A stretch of DNA of 64,000 nt from Carnegiea gigantea (taxonomy: Eukaryota > Streptophyta > Magnoliopsida > Caryophyllales > Cactaceae): positions 1-64,000 of the forward strand of contig JAKOGI010000815.1 in the NCBI GenBank assembly GCA_029747015.1. Direction: 5' to 3'. The translations under genes and the position numbers were made by a program. The notes beneath the pieces were generated by a model, which saw only the letters and a program-made list of their open reading frames with translations, did not search any database and was not told where the DNA came from. Within the stretch, counting starts at the first letter, position 1. Every line of letters begins with the position of its first letter. This document shows positions 36,131 through 47,962 of this stretch, piece by piece.

Positions 36131-36917
36131 ATATGGTATAATTATGTACAACAACACCACCACCACCACCACCTCCCAATGTGGGTCCCGCTTTCACGGG
36201 GTCTAGGGAGATCCAAATGTAGGCGACCTTACCCCTACCGATATTTCTACCCGTAGAGAGGCTGATTCCGAGAGACCCACATAAAAGGAATTTTTGAAAA
36301 AATTTTTGAAGAAAAGACATTTTGAAAACACTTAATGGGAACATTAAAAAAGATAAGTTGCTGGAGTTATGTAACATAAGAACAGTAAATCAGAGGATGG
36401 TGACATACCTTAACAATCAGAGGTAAGCAAACGGTGCCTCTTTCCCATAGAAAGTATTACCTACAAACAAAAACGATAAACCAAAAAAACACCACTACCA
36501 GCACGTTGTCACTGCAACTAAAAGCCAACTACGAGGTCGACTCTCTGCGATCTAAGATCTTACTCTACGATCTTAATCATATCCCGCCACAACTTGCTAT
36601 CCTAAGTCAGGTCATCTATCAAACCGACAACTCTCAAGTCCTCTCTAATCACCTCATCCAAACTCTTCTTTGGTCGGCCCTTTCCTCTTTTGCCACCAGG
36701 GATGTTAATCATCTCATATCTCCTCACTGGAGCGTCCACACTCCTCCTTTTCACGTGGCCAAACCATCGGAGTCTTATTTCTCTCATCTTATCTTCGATG
36801 GGAGTTACTTTAACTAAGTCTCTGATAACACCATTCCTAATTCTATTTATCCTTGTATAATCACATATTCATCTAATCATCCTCATCTCGTTATGTAAAA
36901 TATGGTATAATTATGTA
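36131..36917 (-). mobile_element. 5'-truncated RTE-type LINE with 18-bp target duplication
   Basis: The 18-mer ATATGGTATAATTATGTA stands perfectly duplicated at 36131-36148 and 36900-36917 and brackets a 751-bp insertion on the minus strand. Its 3' tail is a (GTG/TTG)n repeat (plus-strand ACAACAACACCACCACC) preceded by a conserved RTE 3' UTR block (36168-36280). The 5' half encodes the C-terminus of a plant RTE reverse transcriptase-like protein. The long target duplication, repeat tail and 5' truncation are standard for target-primed reverse transcription. Confidence 0.93.
36602..36870 (-). pseudogene. C-terminal end of RTE-type LINE ORF
   Basis: The minus strand reads through NRIRNGVIRDLVKVTPIEDK into MREIRLRWFGHVKRRSVDAP, VRRYEMI, KRGKGRPKKSLDEVIREDL and ends at TAG (36602). 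This Trp/Arg-rich tail is characteristic of the C-terminus of plant RTE-like elements. Only the last 80 or so codons survive because of 5' truncation, and there is a stop further upstream. Confidence 0.85.
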
Positions 36918-39900
36918 AAACTCGTTAAAAAAACTAGCAATCAATTTGCATGTAATCTTGCTCTCCAAAATGCAAAAAGACTAAAAATGTGTATGAATGC
37001 AATATGCATTTATCTATGTGATTGTGGAGCTAGCCCATAAGCTCAATTTGAGGTCTAGTCTATATTCAAACTTCATTTTCCGGGTGGTATTACCATTGAG
37101 ATTATTCACAGAGAACCTGAGATTGTATTTTGTTATTGGAAGACTTATTAAGCTCGAACAAAACAGCCTAAACTACTGGTCTGGAAATCTGGAATCATAC
37201 ACTTTAGTGTTGTTCATCATCTCTAGACATTTTTCATTTTATTTTTCTGTCAAACATGTGCTCAATATTTCTATTCTCATGTTTGTCCTGTAAATGTAGG
37301 CACCCTAACAATGAAAAGATGGTCTGAGCTATCAAAATGAAAAAATCCTTGAATGTAAGTAATACTAATGCAGGGGACAAAAAAAAAAAAGAAGAAAAGC
37401 AGAAACAGTCAAGGAAGTACTGTGACTATTGCATTTTTGTTTTTTTGTTTTTTTTAGCCCAGCTACTTCTTTCTTCATTCAATAGTTTTGAAAGCAGTAG
37501 AATTAGTGGGTCAAATCCTCTGATTTTTCCCCTCATAATAACCCAGAAATACAGAAAAAGAAGAAGGGTAGAAAAATGGTCACATTCAGGAATGTGCAAT
37601 TAGACCCTTCAATGTATTTTACCAGAATCCATCAGTCAGTCTCTACATTTCATAGTTCACATTCAATTTAGAGACCAATTTGAGTAAGATCAGTTCTGAG
37701 TTCCAGCTGAGTTGGAGTTAATGACATTCATATAAGATTACCAAGTAAACACAGCTTGTTTCAGTTCAGTGGAGGACCATGTGTCCCACGTTTCTAACAT
37801 CTAACTGGGGGGCTGCAATTAAGTGGGTTTGCCGACTTAAGTTTCGGGTTTCAGGTACGTAATTTGGTTAGATGAGACTTGATCTGATTCTACTGAAAAG
37901 GCATCAAAGTCAGAGACCATCTTGATTGAGCAGAGAAGACTGGTTAGTTGAAATGTCAGTGTGATCTGTCTCCTCTGTCTATAACTACGCATTGTTGATT
38001 AATGAGCCCACCTCAAATTATCAAGGACTGGAACGGATCAAATTCTGCCGTGTTAACTACATAAGGTGGGCTTAGTTGTGTCTTATGAGGCGTTTTACCA
38101 TAGACTGAGCACCTATTAATGTTATCTTAAACTAGATCTGTGTAAACTATACTTTGAAAAATAGCCATGTAAGAATTTATTCAAATGGCCTACTTAGAGC
38201 ACATTTTTTAGGTCAAGAGTTCAATAGTATAAAGTTGGACTTTTTAGGTGCAAAATGTTCAATAAAATGGAAAGTATACTGGTGTATCTGAATATTAGAT
38301 CAATCACCTTGGAAAACCACCAATGTTACTCCATTGAGGTGCTAGCCAAACTGAACATAGTTTGGTGAGAAAGGAGATATACCATGCAATACAACCCCCC
38401 CCCCCGGGGAAAAAAAAAAAAAAAAAAAAACCCTACTTTATCAAGCAACTTATCCAACCTCTCATTTAAAAAATGAAAAAGAAAAGGTTGGATTTGTCCT
38501 TTGCTTGCTTCCTGGTTTTGAACCAACATGAGCTTATTCCAAGTGGGTCCCTCCAAACAGAAAATGGTGGGGGCAAATATAAGAATATAAAGCCAAGGAC
38601 ATAGGAATGAAAGACATGTCAACTCAACTGCCTTGTTGATTTTCCCATGTGTAAGGTGCCCCCACAATACAATGGGAAGTTGGAAGCAAAGAAAAGGAAA
38701 AACAATACATGTTAATTGTTAAAAATACCAATATTATTACTCAGGTAAAATGGTGGTGGGTGACCATACCTTCAAGAACTTCACAGAATCATTGATTATG
38801 CTTTTAGGTTTGTCAACCTTGATTGCATTTTGGTTACTGATGCCAAATCTCCAATCATCCTTCGAGTGAGGAAAGTTAACCCAACTACTGTGTCTTTAAT
38901 TATTTCATTACTCCATGAAATACAGTGAATGGTTTGAACCCTAAATCTTCTAAGGGCTTTTTTTCAAATGTAGTTTGCGAAAAAAGATAAATTATATTCC
39001 CTCGCGTGTCACCTTAGCTTCTTCTTGCTTTCCAAGGCGCTAGGCCGTAGTGCAAGGAATACTCAAACCCACACACTTGATTTTGGGTTAGACGATCCTA
39101 AGTTTGAATTAGAGTAATTAAATAGCAAACTATATTTCCATGCTATGAATCATTACTCGAGCAATCCACATTCCTTATAGCTATGCTTTAGGAATCCCAT
39201 TGCAAGATCCCACCAAATTGACCCCAAATGCGCATATGTTGTGATCTACCTGGGCATTTATATGCATGTAGCTCAGGACATCACTTGGCTAAGTTGAAAT
39301 TCCCAAGTGAACTTAAGTTTTAAGCCAGAAGCTCTATGGAAGCTATCAAAGTTTGACATCAGAAAAAGGGAGCCCTTGATGGTGTTCTTTAAAGACTCTT
39401 CCGATGCACTTTCTCAGAATTTGTCCTGAAAGAATTCTAAGATAATGATTAATTGGGGTGAGCCAGAATTAAAATATAATTTCGTTTCTTCCTTCATCCA
39501 ACCAAGCACGTAATAATTGATTATTGCCTGTAATTTACCAAGTCAGATTTATGCATCAAAGACACTAAAAATCTATTGAATTCTGATCACAGTCACAGCA
39601 CAGAACTTGCATGTCAGAGCCTATAGATGAAATGAGATTATCCATTGAAAAATAAAAGAATTCAGCTACGTACCCACATCAGTGATTCCAAGAATCAGAC
39701 ATGTGAAAGACAAGAAGAGAGAAAAGCTACCAGGTGCCACAAAATTTCTGTTTCTTCTTTGTTTGCAGCCCAATGGAACAGTTGCATTCTAAGAGAGAAA
39801 TTCTTGGCTCTTCTGTTAAAATTGTCTGTACTCTGTACACTCATTTGCATCCTCATGGAAGCCCATTTCACCCATCATCCATCAGAATAACCTTGTCCTG

Positions 39901-39987
39901 TTTTTGCTCCTTTTTTGGGGTTGGGGACCCCCTCAAAAGTTCCACATTTCCAGAAAACCCACCTTTCATGTCCAAGAAGCTTCCAAC
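36918..39987. other. intergenic; no gene recognised
   Basis: A C10-G4-A21 homopolymer junction sits at about 38395-38430. Short ORFs have no family signature. The last 600 bp would include the 3' flank of the zinc-finger gene. Confidence 0.5.
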
Positions 39988-41613
39988 CTACCATGATGCC
40001 TCAAAATGGGAACTCCCACCTGCCTCTTCCTCCACAGGAGCAGGAAGGTTAAGGTCTATCATAGGCTGCTTTGCCTCAGGCTCCGGTGGCAGGGCCGGAG
40101 AACTCGGCAACTGCCCACTGCCACTGCCACCGCCACCACCTCCCCCGCTGCCCATCATGTGGGACCTCTTGTGACCTCCTAGTGCTTGGCCTGACTTGAA
40201 AACTTTTGGACAATATGGGCATTTGTGACCCTTGATTTTCTTTGATCCACTCCCTTTCTTTGCATAATTGGTAAGCATTGCCTTACTTGTGGTAGTAGCA
40301 ACATTTTTAGGACTGGAAAATTGAGGCGGCTTTGTGTTGCTAGTGCTAAACCCATTCTCACCATTTTTCCTGTGACTTGCAATATGACTGCCTAGAGCTT
40401 GGTGAGTTTCAAAGGTCTTGTTGCATACCAAACACTCAAGTCTGCTCTTTTTTTGGGGATCATTGCTGTCAAAGTGATCTTGCTTGATCTTTTTACTATA
40501 GTTTTCTTCAGATTCTGGACTATTGAAACCAACATTAGCCACATCCCTAACCCTCTTCTTATAGTAATCATGATCATACGAGTTCACTAGCCCAGATCCA
40601 CAATCAACCTTAGGCTTGTTCAATCCATAGTTATTATAGTAGTTCCTCAAAAACCCATCATTGGAATCATCAGATTCAAGCTCCTTAGCACCATTCTCAA
40701 AATACCCAGAATCAGAATTGTCCATTTCTTGAGCCATATTAATCTTCTTATCACCCCCAACAACTAAATCTTGTTTAATCTTGTCATAATCACTCCTCAA
40801 ATTGGGATCTTTCCTCTTAGCAATCCCCACTCCATGGTTAGATGAGGATCCTCCCTCTAAGATGACCGAGTTGTTGTCAGATGACTCGGCCGCAACCAGG
40901 TTGAAGCAGGATTTATGGGCAGAAGAATCCCTAGAAAGCATCATCAAGCACATAGCTACCTCTTCCTGCTCAAGCTGATCAATCTCAGAGTTGTTGGAAG
41001 AAGAACCACCACCACAATTAAAAGGGGATTTCCTGTACTTAGACATTGAAGACCTGGTCAGTCTCTTAGAAGAAAGATCAGAATCAAAGTTGTAATTAGG
41101 GTTATGATCATCAGAGTGGCTCTCACTAGACCAAGAATGGTCATCTTCAACCTTGAAGTTTCTGTCTTTCTCAGAGTGGCTGCTCATATGCCCGCAAAGT
41201 GCTTTCAGAGACTGAAAACCTTTACCACATTGCTTGCAAATTCTCTCTTGTTGCTGCTGTTGCTGATTTTGTTGTTGTTGTTGTTGTTGTTGTTGAAGTT
41301 TGTTGCTGTTAAGTCCATAATCAACGACCCTCCATGTCTTCTTGGGATTCTCTCTCAAGCCATACCCAGAATGCCCACCGCCGTTATCTCTCTCCTGATC
41401 GGCAATTTCAATGCCATCTTCATCGCCATCATCGTCGTCATCATCATCAGCAACCAAGATGGGAGCTTTATTCTTCTGGGCATGCTTGTATTTGTTGGAA
41501 TTTGCGATTACATGAGACCTCATATGCCCTCCTAATGACTTCCCACTTGGGTACCTCTTGTTGCAGAGCTTGCAAACGTGCTTGAACCCTTGTCGATCTC
41601 TCTCATCCTCCAT
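39988..41613 (-). CDS. ZAT-type C2H2 zinc-finger repressor with four fingers and EAR motif
   Basis: A single uninterrupted frame of 541 residues starts at ATG 41611-41613. Four C2H2 fingers lie at about residues 12-34 (KSLGGH), 124-146 (KALCGH), 392-414 (QALGSH) and 463-485 (QALGGH). These are the plant Q-type DNA-reading helices, with the first two diverged. An L-box ([13 protein letters not shown]) lies between fingers 2 and 3, and an EAR/DLN repression motif, DLNLP, sits at residues 520-524. This order matches ZAT1/ZAT4/ZAT9-like proteins, nuclear transcriptional repressors in stress responses. Polyaspartate (56-62), polyglutamine (107-122) and polyglycine (489-495) tracts make it longer than usual. 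Intronless, as is common in this family. Specific orthology is not certain. Confidence 0.93.
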   Translation of the reverse strand: MEDERDRQGFKHVCKLCNKRYPSGKSLGGHMRSHVIANSNKYKHAQKNKAPILVADDDDDDDGDEDGIEIADQERDNGGGHSGYGLRENPKKTWRVVDYGLNSNKLQQQQQQQQQNQQQQQQERICKQCGKGFQSLKALCGHMSSHSEKDRNFKVEDDHSWSSESHSDDHNPNYNFDSDLSSKRLTRSSMSKYRKSPFNCGGGSSSNNSEIDQLEQEEVAMCLMMLSRDSSAHKSCFNLVAAESSDNNSVILEGGSSSNHGVGIAKRKDPNLRSDYDKIKQDLVVGGDKKINMAQEMDNSDSGYFENGAKELESDDSNDGFLRNYYNNYGLNKPKVDCGSGLVNSYDHDYYKKRVRDVANVGFNSPESEENYSKKIKQDHFDSNDPQKKSRLECLVCNKTFETHQALGSHIASHRKNGENGFSTSNTKPPQFSSPKNVATTTSKAMLTNYAKKGSGSKKIKGHKCPYCPKVFKSGQALGGHKRSHMMGSGGGGGGGSGSGQLPSSPALPPEPEAKQPMIDLNLPAPVEEEAGGSSHFEASW

Positions 41614-43348
41614 TTTTACAGCAAAAATGGCAGGAATTTGGGATACCCAGAAGCAGTGAACTCAAGAAAAGCAAAGAAAAATGTAGGAAACTGGGGGATT
41701 AAGGCCGCATTTGATGGTGGAAAGAAACAGGGGAGGAGATAGGAAATGAGAAGTAGAGCAGATCGAAGAGAAGAGAAGAGGGCTGGGAGCTCAAATTTGG
41801 TAAATGGGGTAGAACGGATCACGAAGTTTCATGCTTATTGACAGGTGATCAGAGAGAGAATATCAGAGGAGAGAGAGAAATTACAGATTGTGACAGTTTT
41901 GTGAAAAAGTACCAAAGATCCGACCCGTCAAAAACAGAACACTGGAATTCCATTTCTTGGCTTGGGACTTGGGAATGGGTCCTTTGGTTTTATTTCCCAA
42001 AGAACCCCCCCCCCAAAAAAAAAAAATTGGTTTTTATGGAATTTTATTGTTTTTCAGTGGATTTTAATGGATTTTCAGCCCTGGGGAGAAAAATCAGAGA
42101 TGGATCATATAATTATGGGTGGCTAAATGATGGGAATGAACAGGTCCTCTGTTTTCTCTCTCTAGAATTCCATGTAAGGAAAACGAGATTTGTAGTGAGA
42201 GAAAAACTTCAAAACAGAAAAGTTTGAGAAAAATGCCACATGTAATTCTTTGAGGGTCTTTCGATTTTTCTCATTCAATGTTCATATTTATTTTTGGTAG
42301 ATTTTTTCACTAATTATTTTTGTATTTTATTCACAGGATTACAAGAATTTGAGGGAAAAAATATTTTTTTAAAAAAAAGCAAAAAAAAATCATGAAGCAA
42401 TAACTCTGGCTTTGGAGTTTTGTCCTTGGCTCACACAATTACATAAATAAATTCACGAAAAGGAAAGTGAAAATGGGAGAGGGTAATAATTGTAATTTGC
42501 TCCCTCAATGTTGACTTTCCTGAGCAAAAGGGGAATTTTGGATTGGTTGTGCCCTTATTTTGTGTAACTCTTTAATTGCAATTTAATTTTCTGCCTCTTC
42601 TCACCCATTAGTAACTGTAATTGAGTAGTACTAGCATTTTTACAATTGCGTTAAATGCATCTTTTTTGGGTTATATCATGTTTGAAATTTGAATATGAGT
42701 ATCTTATGTAATTTTAGAATACCTCAGATTTTAAATTTGTTGATGAAAATTAATAGTATTTTTAAGTATTTTAATATATTATTTTTATTCAGATGATTTC
42801 ATTAAGATAAATTTAAGATTTATAATGGTGAATCTTAAATAGTGTTTGTTTTGGCCCACAAAATTTGTTGAAGATGGTCTATATTTGACCATCATTTTCT
42901 TGTAAATTGAGTTGAATTATAAATGTGACAAATTAACAGCTTTATATTATTTTCATTGTCCAATTTTGTTTTTTTTTAATCGACATTGTCCAATTTTAAC
43001 AAGTTCTATAAGAATGAGGGAGCAATTTCAAATGTCAAACTAAATTTATGAAGACCTTTACAAAACTGTCCGATATAACATTTATGCAATTATTAAATAC
43101 AAACATATCATATATTTTCATTTATTACAGTCAAAACACCCACAAAAAAAAAAAAATATTATAATTTTTTAACGGGACTATGAAGTATGAACACGTGAAT
43201 TGGTGATTCCTTGTAAAGAGTTTTACACGGGATTAATTTGTCATATTAGGAAATAAATTAGTGGCATTGATTTGAGAATTGACCAAGTACATTCGCAGGA
43301 AAAGGTATCGCATTTCATACCTTGTTTTCGTAATTATGCTAATTATGT
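41614..43348. other. upstream region of the zinc-finger gene and intergenic DNA
   Basis: The first 270 bp hold purine-rich GAAGAGAAGAGAAG and GAGAGAGAG tracts (reading CT-rich on the gene strand), a likely 5' UTR/core promoter, but no clear TATA box was assigned. The rest is AT-rich with a C8/A12 junction at about 42007-42027 and nothing recognisable. Confidence 0.5.
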
Positions 43349-43349
43349 G

Positions 43350-44055
43350 AGATCTGATCAACGGGCCAGGACCCCGCCCAATCCGCCCCGATCTGACCCT
43401 CAAAAATGAATGTCATGGTCAGCTTTTTTGTTCTCCGACCCGCTCCGATCTTCAAATTGAGGGTACCCAATTATGTTGAGGGTCGGACTTGGGTAAAAGT
43501 TTTGACCCTCCGTTGATCGTCACTTTTTAAAAAATTTAAAATTTAAGATCAAAATTTATAATCAACACAAGATACTTTGGATTTTATTTGTTTAAAACAT
43601 TTTTCGCTTTCTACTTTCTTATTTTCTCTTAGCCTTTTTCCGTTAAATCTCATTGGCTTGTGACCTTCTGACACGCCCTCTCTGATATTTGGAGCATTTG
43701 TTTTAATGAACTAATCATTTTAGTCACTAAATTACACATTAGAATATTTGTAATTGCGATACATTTCATTGAAACATTATATGACGCTTTGACCTTTTGT
43801 TTTGCAGGATATTTAATGTTGAACTTTATACTAAAAAGGAAACATAGTGAAAAATCTTATTTTCTATATCGAGAATATTTGAGGGTCGGGTTTGACCCGA
43901 TAATTCGAGGGTACTCGCAGGATTAGGGTCAGGGTCAAGGATATTGCGACCCTCCTGAGGGTCGGGTAGGGTCAGGGTCGAGAAAATCATGTCTTCCGAC
44001 CCTCATGACCGACCCTCAACCCGACCCGACCTGACCCTCAATTTAATCAGGTCTA
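43350..44055. mobile_element. probable hAT-like non-autonomous element rich in GGGTC repeats
   Basis: The left end AGATCTGATCAACGGGCC and right end (reverse complement TAGACCTGATTAAATTGAG) are imperfect inverted termini of the same TAGAYCTG type as the MITE at 34824. Both subterminal regions (43370-43530 and 43890-44040) are dense in CCGACCCTC / GAGGGTCGGG repeats in opposite orientations. I could not find a matching 8-bp target duplication, so the exact borders are uncertain. Confidence 0.6.
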
Positions 44056-45450
44056 TGTATTAGCAGCTATTGTGTAGGTGTGGATGACATGTCTACAAAC
44101 TCAAAGATGAGCAACTCCACAAGTTATTGTGGTGTGTTGATGAAACCTTATGGCGAGCATTACTTCTTTTTTTTTTTTTTTATTGGGTGGGGTTTATACA
44201 AATACATCCTATCAAATTCAATTTAGTTAGTAATTGATAAGACTTATCACATAATACAATGTCCTATTAGTAAGGTATTGATTTTAATTAGTTACGTTCA
44301 ATAGTCCAAATTATTGAATTTTAAATTTGCTCATATTTAAATATGTTCTTTTCATTTACCTTTTAAAATGTTATACGATACAATTTTCCGGATTAGTTTC
44401 AGAATACTGCATCTGTTTTTTTCTAAACCTTTATGTATGGACCTATTAGGTATTCTTATAATAACTCCACTAATTTTTTTTATCAATTGAACATATTTAT
44501 TTAGTTAAAATGGTTTAAGCTAAAGCTAATGCTTATGAAAAGAGATTATCAATAATATTGGTACACACAAAATATTTTTGAGCTATATATAGAAGATGTG
44601 CATTGGCTTGACATAGTTGGCGTGAAATTTAACAACTCGGCAAATTTATAAATATAATTAAATTGTCAATTTCTGAAAGCTATTGCATAACTTATTTGCA
44701 ACTTTAGTCAGAAGTATAGCACATGATTCATTTGGTGGACTTGTTTGGGCCAATCTATAATCGGGTTAATTTGTTTCTTCTAAAGTAGACTTTGAGTTAA
44801 GAATGAAAATCCCCTTTTGACTTTCACCAAAAAACAAAAAAGGGGGGGGGGGGGGAAGTAGACCAATGGTTTTCTTAGTCATGAGGTAATTTTCCAAGTT
44901 TGACCAATTTGGTGTTTTTTTAACGGTTCCTATGAGATATTTTGTTCATATGTTTACATGTTTCCTGGAAATTCTTTTACAGGACTTTTCTGTATCACGT
45001 ACTATACACTTCCTTTTCCCCCCGAGACTGGCGGACGAGAATCGTCAACTCAGCGTCAATTGAAAATTCGATGTGCAAAAATACAGGTATAAATTCATGC
45101 AGTATCTACATTTACGTTAGACGAACCTTCATATGAGAAGTAGCTAGAATATACATAATAAGACCCATCCTAAATATCTAGCAATTAACTTAAGGTACGT
45201 TTTTATCGATATAGTGCGTGCTGCGGAATTTCCTGTACTCGATAGCCTTAGATTGTCATATTCAAAATATCTTTAATTTTTTTTTTGCTGATAAGGAGGA
45301 TTCTATACCTAATTTCCATCTCAATCTGTTAATATTAATTGGGTTATGATGAGACGCGGAAAGCACAAGCTTATGCTGGATCAAGGTCTAGCCAGCCTCA
45401 CCATTTCACCAACTCTTTTCAACTAACATACAACGGATACTATGGCCTTA
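44056..45450. other. intergenic, nothing recognised
   Basis: Includes a G13 run at about 44842-44855 after an A run. No gene or RNA supported. Confidence 0.5.
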
Positions 45451-45458
45451 GTCATGAA

Positions 45459-45876
45459 TTTAGGGGTGGGCAATGGACCAGGTCAGGTCGGATTAGGGCT
45501 AGTGTATTTACAAAGTTAACCGAGTCAGGCCTTTTATGTAAAAAGGGTGGGGTTGGGTCAGCTCATTAGCGACCTACTTTTGGCCCATTTTAAAGTGGAA
45601 CAAATTTGCATAAAAAAATTATGTATAATAATTATTGTTATGCACAAAGCGTTGGTAATAAGTGTAAGTAATTGAAACATGTAAACTAGTGTGTCAAGCA
45701 GGTTGAAAAAATAACGGATCACTAAACGGGCCTTTAATTAGCCGACGCAATCCAGCACGTTAATATGCCTAAATGGGCTTGCCCACTATTGACCCAAACC
45801 CACCCCTTTATTGACTCTATTCAAAATGGGCCGACCTGCTTGATCAAATAAATATTCGGTCCATTGTCCACCCCCA
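45459..45876. mobile_element. MITE with GGGGTGGRCAATGGACC termini
   Basis: The left terminus TAGGGGTGGGCAATGGACC (45461 on) and the reverse complement of the right terminus TGGGGGTGGACAATGGACC match at 17 of 19 positions. The 8-mers GTCATGAA (45451-45458) and GTCATGAG (45877-45884) stand on either side and look like the target duplication, with a 2-bp offset on the left. Interior GGTCAGGTCGG / CCGACCTGC repeats resemble hAT subterminal repeats. No coding capacity. Confidence 0.82.
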
Positions 45877-45884
45877 GTCATGAG

Positions 45885-46513
45885 GGTGGAGAGCAAGTGA
45901 GCAACAGTCTCACTTTCACCCTCACCAACTCAAATGAATTAGTTTGGCTGCGTTGGTCATAGTCTAACTATGGCTATGTGTTCCGTGTTGGATTAGGCAA
46001 TCTTAGGGCAGCACCAGTGTTCCTTGTACGTGTTCCTTGATATTCTTGTATTGCAGACGTGCACTGCCCACACATAAACTTTGGAACTCTACTTTCTATT
46101 GTGATCTTAGACTGATATATGATCAGGGTCCAAGAATCCATACAAGTGCATCAAATGCATTATGTACTTTGCGTTTTCATTTTTCAGACACTGCATCATC
46201 AGCTAATCAAGCTGCATTCATGTAGAATCTCACCAACCCCTCATTATTAGATTCCTCAGAATCTCAATTTATTTTATTATCAAAACAAAAACTAAATAAC
46301 AAATTCAGATTTTGTGCGCTACATACAATCCCCATCCGACTAGAGTAAATTACCAAAACGTATAGGTAATTAAGTAAATTGCCAGCATTATAGAAGCTAG
46401 AATATACTTAATCCGAAAGAGGCAAAACACAAAAAATTTGAATTTCTCCTCTTCTACTACCAAAATAATCCCCTCTCTCAGAGAACCTAATAGAGAAGGT
46501 TGCCTTACTTGCT
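45885..46513. other. 3' flank of UGD; nothing else recognised
   Basis: Contains the probable 3' UTR of the minus-strand UGD gene from 46513 downward. No other feature found. Confidence 0.5.
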
Positions 46514-47962
46514 TCATGCTACAGCCGGCATGTCCTTAAGCCATGCATCGAGAGGCTTTCCTATCGAGTACACGATGAAACCGATCTTTCTCAACTTCTC
46601 CACATCAACAATGTTCCTACCGTCAAAGACAAATGCTGGCTTCTGCATGTTGTCAAAGATCCTCTGGTAATCAAGTTTTTTGAATTCATCCCACTCTGTA
46701 AGAATGCAAATTGCATGAGCATCCTTGGTGGCCTCATAAGCATCCCATACCACACTAAGCTGCTTGATGTCACTGGCACTAGGACTTAAAAGTTGAAGGT
46801 GACCCGGGTGATCCCAACCAAATTTTTTCATGGATAGATCCTTCCTAATTTGATCTTCAGAAACCTGAGGATCGTATATGCTCAAATTGGCTTTGTCTCC
46901 CAAAAGCCCCTTGCAAACATCGATAGCTGGGGTTTCCCTGGTGTCACCGGTGTCTTTCTTGAATGCAAAGCCTAGGATTGCAACCTTCTTATTGGCCACA
47001 GTATTAAACATTGAGGAGACCACACGGTTCACAAAGCGGTTCTTTTGGTAGTCGTTCATCTCGATGACTTGCTTCCAATAGTGAGCCACCTCTGGAAGGC
47101 CATTGCACTCACAGATGTAAACCAAGTTCAGGATATCTTTCTGGAAGCAAGACCCACCAAATCCCACACTAGCGTTGAGGAACTTTGGCCCAATTCTCGT
47201 GTCCTTACCTACAGCATGAGAGACCTGCGTAACGTCTGCTCCGGTGGCCTCACAGAGTGCTGAAATGGAGTTAACAGAGGATATCCTTTGAGCCAAGAAA
47301 GCATTAGCAGCTAACTTGGAGAGCTCAGCAGACCACAGATTGGTACAGATGATCCGGTCTTCAGGGACCCAATGAGCATAAACATCTTTTAGAGCCTTCA
47401 CTGCCTTGGCACCTTCAGGAGTTTCCCTTCCTCCAATAAGAACCCTATCGGGTTTAAAAAGGTCCTCAATAGCAGTACCCTCAGCAAGGAACTCGGGGTT
47501 AGAGAGAATCTGGAAGCTGATTCCCTTGTTATTGTGTGACAGGATCCTCTCAATGGCCTCAGCTGTTTTGACGGGCACAGTCGATTTCTCAACAACAATC
47601 TTTCCGGACTTCGATACATCAGCAATCATACGAGCAGCACTCTCCCAGTAGGTCAAGTCAGCTGCTTTGCCAGCCCCAAGACCCTGAGTCTTTGTTGGCG
47701 TGTTTACAGAAACAAAGACAATATCAGCCTCAGAAACGTGCTTTTCCACATCAGTGCTAAAATAAAGGTTCTTTCCCCTGCATTGCTTCACCACATCATC
47801 CAGACCGGGTTCATAGATGGGAAGCTGGTCACTGTTCCAGGCATTGATTCTGGGAATAGAGATATCCACCACAGCAACTTCAATTTCCGGGCACTTGAGT
47901 GCAATGACAGCCATAGTAGGGCCACCAACATAGCCAGCACCAATACAGCAGATCTTCACCAT
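46514..47962 (-). CDS. UGD: UDP-glucose 6-dehydrogenase
   Basis: Intact, intronless 482-residue coding frame, the usual length of plant UGDs (about 480). The cytosolic enzyme oxidises UDP-glucose twice with NAD+ to UDP-glucuronate, the precursor of wall pectin, xylan and arabinan sugars. The N-terminal Rossmann fold starts at [16 protein letters not shown] (GxGYVG, residues 8-13). The central dimer domain has [16 protein letters not shown], and the catalytic cysteine C272 lies in [10 protein letters not shown] with D276 beside it. The UDP-binding C-terminal domain follows ([18 protein letters not shown], then VFDGRNIVD). The start is fixed by strict homology to the family N-terminus. A 5'-UTR intron is likely upstream, with a donor at 49090-49091. 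A short retroposon sits in that intron. Confidence 0.97.
   Translation of the reverse strand: MVKICCIGAGYVGGPTMAVIALKCPEIEVAVVDISIPRINAWNSDQLPIYEPGLDDVVKQCRGKNLYFSTDVEKHVSEADIVFVSVNTPTKTQGLGAGKAADLTYWESAARMIADVSKSGKIVVEKSTVPVKTAEAIERILSHNNKGISFQILSNPEFLAEGTAIEDLFKPDRVLIGGRETPEGAKAVKALKDVYAHWVPEDRIICTNLWSAELSKLAANAFLAQRISSVNSISALCEATGADVTQVSHAVGKDTRIGPKFLNASVGFGGSCFQKDILNLVYICECNGLPEVAHYWKQVIEMNDYQKNRFVNRVVSSMFNTVANKKVAILGFAFKKDTGDTRETPAIDVCKGLLGDKANLSIYDPQVSEDQIRKDLSMKKFGWDHPGHLQLLSPSASDIKQLSVVWDAYEATKDAHAICILTEWDEFKKLDYQRIFDNMQKPAFVFDGRNIVDVEKLRKIGFIVYSIGKPLDAWLKDMPAVA

Noticed and set aside
36434..36817. 127-codon plus-strand ORF
   Set aside because: Antisense to the RTE LINE C-terminus, which has a clear family signature on the minus strand.
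39734..40174. 146-codon ORF on the plus strand
   Set aside because: Overlaps the 3' end of the zinc-finger coding region antisense; proline stretch is the reverse of the polyglycine tract.
41104..41535. 143-codon ORF with Leu repeats opposite the zinc-finger gene
   Set aside because: Antisense shadow of the polyglutamine region of the ZAT-type gene; no domain of its own.
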